Assembly (NCBI GenBank): GCA_046350595.1
Contig: JAXMAC010000004.1
Coordinates: 25,383-89,382, forward strand
Direction of reading: 5' to 3'
Length of the DNA stretch: 64,000 bases
Source of the DNA: JAHFOW01 sp046350595
GTDB taxonomy: Bacteria > Planctomycetota > Brocadiia > Brocadiales > Brocadiaceae
The notes under the pieces are model-generated. The model did no database searches. It was not told the origin of the DNA and was given only the letters and a program-made list of their open reading frames with translations. The translations under genes and the position numbers were made by a program. This document shows positions 7,148 to 15,235 of the stretch, piece by piece (the stretch's first letter is position 1; every line of letters starts with the position of its first letter).

Positions 7148-8275
7148 ATGATAATCTTAATAATCCTTTTTCTTGCTACATGCTTTCTTGCATATTCAAA
7201 TGGCGCTAACGACAACTTTAAAGGGGTTGCCACGCTCTTTGGCAGCAAGACCACCAATTATAAATATGCAATCTGGTGGGCAACGATTACAACATTTGCA
7301 GGTTCAATGGCTTCGATATTCCTGGCACATGGCCTGGTAAGCACCTTTTCCGGTAAAGGTTTAGTTCCTCAAAGCATCGCTGTTGCTCCTGAATTTCTTA
7401 CTGCCGTGGCTATTGGCGCGGCTATTACCGTCATGGTTGCAACGATTACCGGGTTTCCCATCTCGACTACCCACGGTCTGACAGGCGCCCTGGTTGGCGC
7501 TGGTTTTGTGGCCGTAGGTTCACAGGTTAATTTTGCCGTTTTGGGCAGATCCTTTTTCCTCCCTCTTTTATTTAGCCCTGTTATTGCGACTGCTCTTGGC
7601 AGCATTTTTTATATTATTTTCCGGAATATGCGCATTCGCTCAGGCATAACAAAAGAATGGTGCCTTTGTGTTGGTGAGCAGAGAAAAGCAATTCCAACAT
7701 GTAAACCCGCGCCGGCTCTTTCGTTAAAATATGGTAGTACTCTTGGTGTTACCATTGATACAGAAGAGAACTGTCTGGAGATTTATCAGGGACGTTTTCT
7801 GGGCATAAATGCTCAAAAATTGCTAGATTGCGTACACTTTTGTTCTGCCGGGGCTGTGAGTTTTGCCCGCGGTCTCAATGACACACCCAAGATTGTAGCC
7901 CTCTTGTTATTAATCAAGGGTTTGTCAATACACTGGGGCATGTTGGCAGTTGCTCTTGGTATGGCCGTAGGGGGACTTTTGAATGCCAGAAAAGTGGCTG
8001 TAACAATGAGTAATAAAATCACAAAATTAAATCACGGTCAGGGCTTTACGGCAAACCTCGTCACCGGTATGCTTGTGATATGTGCCAGCAAGTTTGGTAT
8101 GCCAGTCTCCACGACACATGTATCTGTAGGGTCTCTTTTCGGGATAGGTTTAATTACAAGGCGCGTAAACACTCGTATGATATTGGGAATACTTTTGTCA
8201 TGGTTCACAACCTTACCTGTTGCCGCTGTATGTAGCGGTGGCACGTATTGGATATTAGGAAAACTGGCTATTTAA
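7148..8275 (+). CDS. pit: Inorganic phosphate transporter, PiT family
   Basis: A 375-residue membrane protein with the two PiT signature repeats: GANDNFKGVATLFGSKTT near residue 20 and GLNDTPKIVALLLL near 240, each within a hydrophobic half, with a cytoplasmic loop (about 165-215) between. PiT carriers move phosphate with H+ or Na+. GGAGA precedes the ATG. It is at the compact end of the family, which often exceeds 400 residues. There is no adjacent PhoU-like protein; phoU in this window lies 21 kb away. Confidence 0.9.
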   Translation: MIILIILFLATCFLAYSNGANDNFKGVATLFGSKTTNYKYAIWWATITTFAGSMASIFLAHGLVSTFSGKGLVPQSIAVAPEFLTAVAIGAAITVMVATITGFPISTTHGLTGALVGAGFVAVGSQVNFAVLGRSFFLPLLFSPVIATALGSIFYIIFRNMRIRSGITKEWCLCVGEQRKAIPTCKPAPALSLKYGSTLGVTIDTEENCLEIYQGRFLGINAQKLLDCVHFCSAGAVSFARGLNDTPKIVALLLLIKGLSIHWGMLAVALGMAVGGLLNARKVAVTMSNKITKLNHGQGFTANLVTGMLVICASKFGMPVSTTHVSVGSLFGIGLITRRVNTRMILGILLSWFTTLPVAAVCSGGTYWILGKLAI

Positions 8276-8282
8276 TTAACTC

Positions 8283-8362
8283 CCAACCCGAATGAGTCGG
8301 AACCCGGACACGAGTGGTTTATCCCACGCCTAAACGCCGACCACAAGGGATCGGCGCTACAT
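8283..8362. repeat. Composite intergenic repeat, third copy
   Basis: AACCCGAATGAGTCGGAACC, then TTTATCCCACGCC, then GCCGACCACAAGGGATCGGC and GCTACA. Same block order as at 2031. Confidence 0.7.
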
Positions 8363-8401
8363 TTTATACTATGAATCGATTTCAACAGAATGGAGAGTGA
8401 T

Positions 8402-8890
8402 GTGAATAAAAGAATGTTTAAATATACATGTTTTACTTTTTTGTTTGTAGTGACCTTAATTGCAGCCTCAACGGTTTCTGACGCAGATGATGCAGTTAAG
8501 AAGATAAAACTTGCGGAATTAAATACCTTGCTTGAGAGCAACAAAGGTAAGGTAGTAATCCTCGACCTGTGGGCAACGTGGTGTCCACCGTGCAGAAAAG
8601 AAATACCAGGTTTTATCAATCTTTACAAGAAATATAAGGACAAGGGTCTCGATATTATCGGAATTGCCTTTGATGAAAATGGATCGGAAGTGGTTCCTCC
8701 ATTTATGAAAAAAATGGGTGTCAATTATCCCATTTATCTCGATGGGGGTGATATCGCCCATGCATACGATTTACAAGCTTACCCGACTACAATTATTTAT
8801 GGTAAGGACGGTAAAGTGGCTAACAAACATATGGGTTATGTGTCAGAGGAAGAATTTGATGACGAACTTAGCAAACTGTTGAAAAAATAG
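8402..8890 (+). CDS. TlpA/ResA-type periplasmic thioredoxin
   Basis: A signal peptide or membrane anchor (about residues 6-26) precedes a thioredoxin fold with the active site ATWCPPCRKEIPGF near residue 60 and the cis-proline segment YPTTI near 125. Such proteins reduce disulfides outside the cytoplasm, for example in cytochrome c maturation. I chose the GTG at 8402 because GGAGAG (8392-8397) is then properly spaced; the in-frame ATG at 8390 would place the ribosome site inside the gene. It stands alone between repeats, so its partner is unknown. Confidence 0.85.
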   Translation: MNKRMFKYTCFTFLFVVTLIAASTVSDADDAVKKIKLAELNTLLESNKGKVVILDLWATWCPPCRKEIPGFINLYKKYKDKGLDIIGIAFDENGSEVVPPFMKKMGVNYPIYLDGGDIAHAYDLQAYPTTIIYGKDGKVANKHMGYVSEEEFDDELSKLLKK

Positions 8891-8903
8891 CAAGATTAAG
8901 CCT

Positions 8904-8924
8904 GTAGGGGCACGGTGCCCCTAC
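8904..8924. repeat. REP-like palindrome GTAGGGGCAC/GTGCCCCTAC
   Basis: Perfect 10-base arms just after the thioredoxin stop; belongs to the 'GTAG..palindrome..CTAC' family seen elsewhere in the window and may act as terminator. Confidence 0.6.
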
Positions 8925-8978
8925 CCTGAACATTAATTACAAAAATGTAGGGAGGGGTTATACCATACCCGTGGGAAT

Positions 8979-9068
8979 GGTTCATTTAAGAAGGCGATAA
9001 GAGGTATTCAGTCTTTGGTAAACGCAGGGTTTAATCCCATTATTACCATTGCTGACTGGCAGAAATAA
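8979..9068 (+). pseudogene. Short radical-SAM-like coding remnant
   Basis: The open stretch GSFKKAIRGIQSLVNAGFNP followed by IITIADWQK and TAA resembles the middle of a radical-SAM protein ('tfekairgIrnLveAGfnpiit'). It ends where the group II intron-like fragment begins. Too short to name a family. Confidence 0.35.
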
Positions 9069-9071
9069 GGT

Positions 9072-9505
9072 ATACCCCCTCATCAAACCGTACGTTCAGT
9101 TTTCCCGAATACGGCTTTCCAATTATCTTCTTCCACAGGCTTTCGCAGTCTGAGTCTGACTCTTTTTCCTGCATGGCATTCGTAAGAGTCTCCCTGCTAC
9201 CCCGGGAGTCCACCTACCTGTCCTGTGCATTGCACGGATACAGGCAAGTTCTGGCAGTTTTCGTTAGCATAGGTGTGGCAGCCTTCCCCTTTGACCACAG
9301 GGATCGGCAACTCCCTCTTAATTAACGAGGCTACTTATCGGTTCGCTTATACTGCACAACCCGCAGGTTTGCCCGACTCTCCAATGAGAGCCTTTGTCGG
9401 AAAACTTAACGTTTTGGGTTACCCCTAACATCTCCCTCAGGCTACGTGGATGAATTGCCGAATTTCCACAGTTGGACTTAAACCGACAAGTCATACGCGC
9501 TATAC
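9072..9505 (-). mobile_element. Group II intron-like remnant, copy 2 (longest)
   Basis: Read on the minus strand, it ends with GGAAAGCCGTATTCGGGAAA, ACGTACGGTTTGATGAGGGGG, a layout I associate with the domain I region just before the intron-encoded reverse transcriptase. No reverse transcriptase or domain V/VI is present. Pieces of it recur at 3913-4282 and 10372-10450. No gene is supported in 9069-9683. Confidence 0.5.
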
Positions 9506-9683
9506 ACAGCAGAGGGATAATTTGGTTGAGGTTATACAGCACAATGATATAATGAAGCACAACGAGATCTTCAAAACAGAATCACGACAAAGAGAGTAGA
9601 AACCAAAATAAAAAGAGAGAAAATCAACATCTTTCATAATTTCGTAACAATTCGGTTTTTTTGAAGATATTCAGGAGGCTATA

Positions 9684-10367
9684 ATGACGGCAAAAATAAA
9701 CCTTTTCACCACAGGTGGTATTACTGCGATTGTATACGCCAGTTTTACGTTGTTTCTTTATGTCTACCTGTGGACACGCTGGAGTGTTCTTAAAAGCAAC
9801 GATGCCGGCCAAATACTCACCATAATTCATCAGAATCGCGGTGAATGGAAGGTTATGTGGTGGGGCATTACGATCATCCCCTACGCCTTAATTCCCACGT
9901 TTCTGGCAGTATTGAGGTCTCTCTGGAAGGACGAAATAGCAATATCCTCAATGGCCTTTATGGCGGGAATGATTGCCCTTATCCTGGGAGTTATTGGCCC
10001 GCTGAGGAGCGCCACCGTAACTGGATCACTGGCTTATATTCATGCATTTGGAAATGAGGCGCAGAAAGCTGCAGCACAGGTGATGTATACCTGTGGTGAA
10101 TCTTATGGCAGAGGGCTTTTTTGCCTCTTTGGCGCTACCTGACTGCTGGGCTGGGTGGGCCTGTCAGGCCTGGCAATAGTGCGAACGACGGTATTTCCCC
10201 ATTGGTTTGGCTGGTTAGGTGTTGTTGTTGCCTTGCTTTATCTTGTAGGCCTTCTTGGGAAATTTCTCTGGAATCCCCTTGTGATGTCTCAGGTCGTTGC
10301 ATTTTTTCTCTTTTTGTTGTTTGTTATAGTCACCGGATTGCGGTTATTCAAAATACCATACTCCTGA
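9684..10367 (+). pseudogene. Four-to-six-helix membrane protein with in-frame TGA
   Basis: After GGAGG (9674-9678), an ATG opens a frame with hydrophobic segments at about residues 10-30, 58-78 and 88-108. TGA at 10140-10142 interrupts it, and the same frame continues LLGWVGLSGLAIVRTT through two more membrane segments to TGA at 10367. The context GAT*LLGW suggests TGG (Trp) mutated to TGA. The intact protein would have 227 residues; it looks like a small DUF4386-type membrane protein, a weak guess. It could be a real nonsense mutation or a base-call error. Confidence 0.6.
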
Positions 10368-10371
10368 GAAA

Positions 10372-10450
10372 ATCGGCAACTCCTTCTCTGAATTAACGAG
10401 GCTACGTATCGGTTTGCTTGCGCTATAACCCGCAGGTTCTCCCGACTCTA
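10372..10450 (-). mobile_element. Group II intron-like remnant, copy 3
   Basis: ATCGGCAACTCC, TTAACGAGGCTACGTATCGG and AACCCGCAGGTT match 9302-9385 with a few changes. Only about 80 bases remain. Confidence 0.5.
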
Positions 10451-10483
10451 GCAGTAATTTTATAATGATGTACAATCGATACT

Positions 10484-11299
10484 ATGCATGTCAGTAATTT
10501 TATTATAAGCCATGAAGTTCCCCTGCGACTGGGGGGATTTTTTGGTATTTTGGGAATCATGTCCCTCTGGGAAATGATTGCCCCCAGAAGGGCGCTCACA
10601 ATCTCGAAACCACTCCGATGGATTAACAATATCGGTATTGTATTCCTCAACAGCTTCCTGCTACGCATTATCTTTCCATCGGCAGCAGTTGGTGTGGCGA
10701 CCTTTGCACAAAAACACGGCTGGGGATTCTTTTACTACTTACAGGTATCGTATACATTCGCAGTTCTTTCATCTATTATCGCCATGGATTTTTTCATATA
10801 CCTTCAGCACGTGATGTTTCACGCCGTGCCTGCCTTCTGGCGGGTGCATCGTATGCACCACGCAGATTTGGACTTTGATGTAACAACGGGGATTCGATTC
10901 CATCCTCTTGAAATTATACTATCCATGCTCATAAAATTCGCTGTAATCGTTGTTATAGGACCGCCGGTAGTGAGTGTAATCGTATTTGAGGTAGTACTCA
11001 ATGCCACGTCCATGTTTAACCACGGCAATTTACATATCCCCCGCAATATCGATAAGGTAATGCGATGGTTCATGGTAACACCCGACATGCATCGGTTACA
11101 CCACTCAGCGGACCCTAACGAAACGAATACCAATTTTGGCTTCAATATGCCCTGGTGGGATCGATTGCTGGGAACATATAAAAATCAGCCACATCTGGGT
11201 CACGAGGGTATGATTATCGGCCTCCGGGAATTTCGCGATGTCAGGCAAAGCACAGTACTTCCGCGCATGCTGGCAATACCCTTTATTGGTAAAACATGA
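10484..11299 (+). CDS. Sterol desaturase / fatty acid hydroxylase superfamily protein
   Basis: A 271-residue integral membrane protein with the di-iron histidine motifs of the family: HVMFH near residue 108, HRMHH near 121, HGNLH near 182 and HRLHH near 203, plus GIRFHP. Enzymes of this group hydroxylate or desaturate lipid chains or sterols using O2. Its position upstream of a glycosyltransferase, surE and squalene-hopene cyclase on the same strand suggests a role in membrane lipid modification, though the substrate cannot be read from sequence. No good ribosome site precedes the ATG; TATAAT (10460 region) lies just upstream. Confidence 0.85.
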   Translation: MHVSNFIISHEVPLRLGGFFGILGIMSLWEMIAPRRALTISKPLRWINNIGIVFLNSFLLRIIFPSAAVGVATFAQKHGWGFFYYLQVSYTFAVLSSIIAMDFFIYLQHVMFHAVPAFWRVHRMHHADLDFDVTTGIRFHPLEIILSMLIKFAVIVVIGPPVVSVIVFEVVLNATSMFNHGNLHIPRNIDKVMRWFMVTPDMHRLHHSADPNETNTNFGFNMPWWDRLLGTYKNQPHLGHEGMIIGLREFRDVRQSTVLPRMLAIPFIGKT

Positions 11300-11333
11300 G
11301 GAACCTGCGAAATCCCTGGTTTCTATTACGTCT

Positions 11334-12005
11334 ATGAAGATATCCGTAATCATCCCTACTCTCAATGAAGAACTCAATATCGAAAAGGCACTCCAGAGCG
11401 TACTAAAACAAGAGGGTGATTACGAAATTTATGTGGTAGATGGGGGAAGTACGGATAATACGGTTGCTTTAGCCGAACGATATGCCCCGGTAATAAAGAG
11501 CAATCGGGGGCGAGCGACACAAATGAACGCAGGGGCGCGGCTTTGCAAGGGGGATATCTTACTCTTCTTGCATGCCGATACTTTCTTGCCTGATAATGCC
11601 TTTCGTGAGATAAGAAAAAGGATGAAGGACAATACCGTTGCGGGTGGATCATTTTATCTTGCATTTGATGGAGATAACTTTATATTAAAGGGTGTCTCAT
11701 TTATCACCCGCTTTAATTTCAGACTCTTCCACTTTGGGGATCAGTGCATTTTTGTAAGACGGAATTTTTTTGAAAACCTCCGGGGATACAAGGACATACC
11801 CATTATGGAGGATTATGAATTTTACAAGAGACTGAGCGGGCAAGGAAAGGTCATCCTTTTAAGAACGCCGGTAATTTCCTCTGCGCGAAGGTTTATCAAT
11901 AAAGGAATACTTCGGCAATTACTTATTAATAAATGTGTGGTTTTATCCTACTGGGTAGGTATAGATATTCACACCATTAAACGGTTTTATGACGATTTGA
12001 GGTGA
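11334..12005 (+). CDS. Family 2 glycosyltransferase (TIGR04283-like)
   Basis: A 223-residue GT-A enzyme: MKISVIIPTLNEELNIEKAL at the N-terminus, VVDGGSTDNT near residue 36, GRATQMNAGA near 60, LLFLHADTFLP near 80 and IPIMEDYEF near 158. The RATQMNAGA and HADT motifs are characteristic of the TIGR04283 subgroup, which transfers sugars to lipid or other acceptors. The ATG at 11334 gives a start directly at the catalytic fold; an upstream in-frame start would overlap the preceding gene. Four bases separate its stop from surE, implying an operon. Confidence 0.85.
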   Translation: MKISVIIPTLNEELNIEKALQSVLKQEGDYEIYVVDGGSTDNTVALAERYAPVIKSNRGRATQMNAGARLCKGDILLFLHADTFLPDNAFREIRKRMKDNTVAGGSFYLAFDGDNFILKGVSFITRFNFRLFHFGDQCIFVRRNFFENLRGYKDIPIMEDYEFYKRLSGQGKVILLRTPVISSARRFINKGILRQLLINKCVVLSYWVGIDIHTIKRFYDDLR

Positions 12006-12009
12006 AAAT

Positions 12010-12786
12010 ATGCGGATATTGCTAACAAATGACGATGGTATTTATGCACCCGGGATTGCGGCATTAAAACATCAGATTCAGGATTTAGGGCAAATTACGG
12101 TCGTAGCGCCTGCTATAGAACAGAGCGGTGTGGGACATTCCATTACCTTCAGCCAGCCGCTCCGTATCCGGGAAGTACATTTAAACAACGAATTTATTGG
12201 CTACGGTATAAGCGGTTCACCGGCGGACTGCGTAAAGCTGGCCATATATGAGATTATGGAAAAGGAACCTGACGTGGTTATTTCGGGACTCAATATGGGG
12301 GCAAATGTGGGTATCCACATCCTCTATTCAGGCACCGTCGCTGCCGCTGTTGAGGCGGCTATTATGGGATTTCCTTCAATTGCAATCTCCTTTGAAATTA
12401 CCGAACATTATGCAGACGTCCACGATGCGGCAAAAGTGGCAAGAAACGTTATAGAACGTATCATTAAGCATAAGCTACCCAGAGGCTCTTTGCTGAATGT
12501 AAATATCCCTTCTCGTCCCGCCAAACAAATTAAAGGGATTGCAATAACCCGGCAATTTGCTCGTGATTTTAAAGAAACCTTTGACAAACGCACCGACCCG
12601 GGTGGAAAGGCATATTACTGGCTGATGGGCACTGACAAATCGATCCATCATGAAGAAGGAACGGACCTGAGTGCTGTAAACGAAGGCTATATTTCCATCA
12701 CCCCCCTCCGCTATGATTTAACCGACCATGCCTTGTATAAAAAAATTGAGGGGTGGGATTGGAAATATATAATTCCTGAAAAATGA
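12010..12786 (+). CDS. surE: 5'/3'-nucleotidase SurE
   Basis: 258 residues with all SurE metal-site motifs: LLTNDDGIYAPGI (Asp8-Asp9), the serine in EQSGVGHS near 39 and GLNMGANVG near 94 (Asn). SurE dephosphorylates nucleoside 5'- and 3'-monophosphates. The C-terminal dimer arm is present (SAVNEGYISITPL). It is coupled to the glycosyltransferase upstream. Confidence 0.95.
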   Translation: MRILLTNDDGIYAPGIAALKHQIQDLGQITVVAPAIEQSGVGHSITFSQPLRIREVHLNNEFIGYGISGSPADCVKLAIYEIMEKEPDVVISGLNMGANVGIHILYSGTVAAAVEAAIMGFPSIAISFEITEHYADVHDAAKVARNVIERIIKHKLPRGSLLNVNIPSRPAKQIKGIAITRQFARDFKETFDKRTDPGGKAYYWLMGTDKSIHHEEGTDLSAVNEGYISITPLRYDLTDHALYKKIEGWDWKYIIPEK

Positions 12787-12946
12787 CAAACAAGGTATAT
12801 TAACCAAAGAGGACACGGAAAACGCGGAGAGAACAGGTAAACAGGGAAAATCAACAGCTATCATGCTATAAATCTCATTAAAAAGGCAAGTTTTACTTGA
12901 AATTGGACAGTAAATTTGTTAATTTGTTCACACAATATTTGTTTAA

Positions 12947-12976
12947 CCTGATGATAATTCAGTACTTATTATCAGG
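12947..12976. promoter_or_regulatory. Inverted repeat upstream of the cyclase gene
   Basis: CCTGATGATAA and TTATTATCAGG, 11-base arms with one mismatch, 8 bases apart and about 50 bases before the shc start. Possible operator; the rest of 12787-13023 shows no gene. Confidence 0.35.
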
Positions 12977-13023
12977 ATGGCAACGAATCGGTTTTCTTAA
13001 AACAATTGGGGATTGTTAACGAA

Positions 13024-15072
13024 ATGAGAAATTTTCTTTTTAACTTTTTTGAGCGATTGGAAACCAGTATTTACCGGGTAAATGGAAACGGAAACGGAAA
13101 ACACAAGGTTCCCGAACTACCCAAACAGGATCTAAGGTTAGAGAGTGCGGCTGGGAGGACAGTTTATCATACTCCAGTATCGACAAAAACCCCATTAGAC
13201 ACGGCTATAAACAGGGCTCAGCACTCTTTACTCAGTAGTCAAAGTTCCGATGGGCATTGGGTTGGAATTTTAGAGGCAGATACGACCATAACTTCTGATT
13301 ACATCATGTTGATGCATTTCCTGAGAAAGATAGACCACGAGAAACAAAGAAAGGCTGCACGATTAATCATTGACCATCAGCTTCCCGATGGCGGCTGGAA
13401 TATTTTTTACGGCGGTCCGAGTGAAATTAGCGCTTCAGTAAAGGCGTACTTTGCCTTGAAGCTGGCTGGATATACCGCTGATGAGATCTTTATGCAGAGG
13501 GCCAGGAAGTGTATATTGGATATGGGTGGAATCATGAAGACTAATTGCTTTACCAAGATTTATCTGGCCATGTTTGGTCAGGTTGATTGGCAGGCAGTGC
13601 CCGCCGTCCCTGCGGAAATGATCCTCTTCCCGCCGGGATTTTATTTCAGTATTTATGAGATGTCCTACTGGTCGAGGTGTATCGTTGTGCCGCTTTCCAT
13701 TGCTATTGACAAAAAGCCACATATCCCCGTGGGAGACGACTTGCTGAAAGAGCTTTATCCGGTACCCCGCGATAAGGTTGTTTATCGTATCAAAAGAGAC
13801 CAGCCGGGATTAAGTTGGCGTAATTTCTTTATTGACGCCGATTGTATCTTCAGGCGTTACGAACAAAATACCATTAAATTTGTGAGAAGGATTGCGATAA
13901 AGAAGGCTGAAAAATGGATGCTGGAACATATGGAAAAATCGGGTGGAATTGGCGCTATCTGGCCGTCAATTATTAATTCCATTTTTGCCATGAAATGCCT
14001 TGGCTATCCCGATGACCATCCGGCAATGGTGAGTCAGCTTAAAGAGGTGGAATCTTTAGTCATCTATGAAAAAGACAGACTTTATCTGCAACCCTGTGTA
14101 TCTCCCGTGTGGGATACGGCATGGGCGATCATTGCGCTCCATGATTCAGGGTTACCAGCTACCCATCCGGTCTTGCAAAGGGCTGCTCAGTGGCTCTTAA
14201 GCAAGGAGGTGCGTACGTATGGTGACTGGGCATTAAAGTGTAAGGTGCAGGAACCAAGCGGGTGGTATTTCCAGTATGCAAATGAATTTTACCCTGACAC
14301 GGACGACAGCGCCGCCGTACTCATGGCGTTGCAGCGTGTAACGATGCCCGAAGGCACTCATAAGGAAAAGGCGATACTCCGCGGTTTGCGATGGATACAG
14401 GCCATGCAGTGTGATGACGGTGGTTGGGGGGCGTTTGATAAAAACAACAATAAATCACTCTTAAACTATATTCCCTTTGCCGATTTTAACGCATTATTAG
14501 ACCCCAGTACCAGTGATGTGACCGGAAGATGTCTGGATTTTATGGGGCGGATTGGATTTACTCACAATTATACCAATGTTCGTGCGGCTATAGAATATCT
14601 CAAAAAAGAGCAGGAAAAAGACGGTTCATGGTTTGGACGCTGGGGCGCAAACTACATTTACGGTACATGGTCAGCGCTTACCGGGCTTATTGCAGTTGGA
14701 GAGGACATGAACAAACCCTATATTAAAAAGGCCACCGGGTGGCTAAAAAGCGTCCAAAATTCTGACGGCGGATGGGGTGAGACGATAAAGTCCTATGATG
14801 ACCCAACATTGAAGGCGATTGGGAATAGTACGGCTTCCCAAACAGCATGGGCGCTCATGGGATTATTCCTTGCAGGCGAGGTAAAATCGAAGGCCGTCGA
14901 ACTCGGCATTGAATTCCTCCTGAAAAGGCAAAAAGAGGACGGAAGCTGGGATGAAACCGAATGGACGGCAACGGGTTTTCCAAAGGTTTTCTATCTGAAA
15001 TACCACATGTATTGCAAATATTTCCCGTTAATGGCGATCAGCAGATATCGCAATCTTATCCAGAAATCATAG
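13024..15072 (+). CDS. shc: Squalene-hopene cyclase
   Basis: A 682-residue terpene cyclase. The catalytic acid motif DTDD appears in EFYPDTDDSAAVLMAL (about residue 426), and QW repeats recur: DGHWVG, DGGWNIFYGG, QCDDGGWGAFDKNN, DGSWFGRWG, DGGWGE, DGSWDE. It folds squalene into hopene at the membrane, the first committed step of hopanoid synthesis. I chose the ATG at 13024 (GGGGA 15 bases upstream); a TTG at 13006 in frame is an alternative. The N-terminus has a hydrophilic NGNGNGKHK linker. No other hopanoid genes (hpnC-E, hpnH) are adjacent. Confidence 0.95.
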   Translation: MRNFLFNFFERLETSIYRVNGNGNGKHKVPELPKQDLRLESAAGRTVYHTPVSTKTPLDTAINRAQHSLLSSQSSDGHWVGILEADTTITSDYIMLMHFLRKIDHEKQRKAARLIIDHQLPDGGWNIFYGGPSEISASVKAYFALKLAGYTADEIFMQRARKCILDMGGIMKTNCFTKIYLAMFGQVDWQAVPAVPAEMILFPPGFYFSIYEMSYWSRCIVVPLSIAIDKKPHIPVGDDLLKELYPVPRDKVVYRIKRDQPGLSWRNFFIDADCIFRRYEQNTIKFVRRIAIKKAEKWMLEHMEKSGGIGAIWPSIINSIFAMKCLGYPDDHPAMVSQLKEVESLVIYEKDRLYLQPCVSPVWDTAWAIIALHDSGLPATHPVLQRAAQWLLSKEVRTYGDWALKCKVQEPSGWYFQYANEFYPDTDDSAAVLMALQRVTMPEGTHKEKAILRGLRWIQAMQCDDGGWGAFDKNNNKSLLNYIPFADFNALLDPSTSDVTGRCLDFMGRIGFTHNYTNVRAAIEYLKKEQEKDGSWFGRWGANYIYGTWSALTGLIAVGEDMNKPYIKKATGWLKSVQNSDGGWGETIKSYDDPTLKAIGNSTASQTAWALMGLFLAGEVKSKAVELGIEFLLKRQKEDGSWDETEWTATGFPKVFYLKYHMYCKYFPLMAISRYRNLIQKS

Positions 15073-15104
15073 TCGAAATAGTAGTAAGCAAACCTTGTAT
15101 TTGC

Positions 15105-15140
15105 CAGAGCAGGGGCGTATTGCAATGCGCCCCTGCTCTG
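15105..15140. terminator. Palindrome after shc
   Basis: Perfect 13-base arms CAGAGCAGGGGCG and CGCCCCTGCTCTG. No U-tract; a REP-like hairpin that may still terminate or protect the shc transcript. Confidence 0.5.
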
Positions 15141-15235
15141 ACATTACTCTATAAAAACTTCTTTTTTAGTAACACCATTTGCTTAACAGTTATCCGAATA
15201 TCCTTTTGATGTTTCATTTAAGGGAGGATAATTCT

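Noticed and set aside
8390..8401. ATG at 8390 as the thioredoxin start
   Set aside because: It would place the only good ribosome site inside the gene; GTG at 8402 is spaced correctly.
2302..10142. TGA possibly read as an amino acid (recoding), from in-frame TGA codons in two genes
   Set aside because: Many intact genes here end in TGA (pyrH-type operon overlaps, surE, toxin operons), the two sites would need different amino acids (Gly and Trp), and no selenocysteine-type hairpin was seen. Nonsense mutation or base error is simpler.
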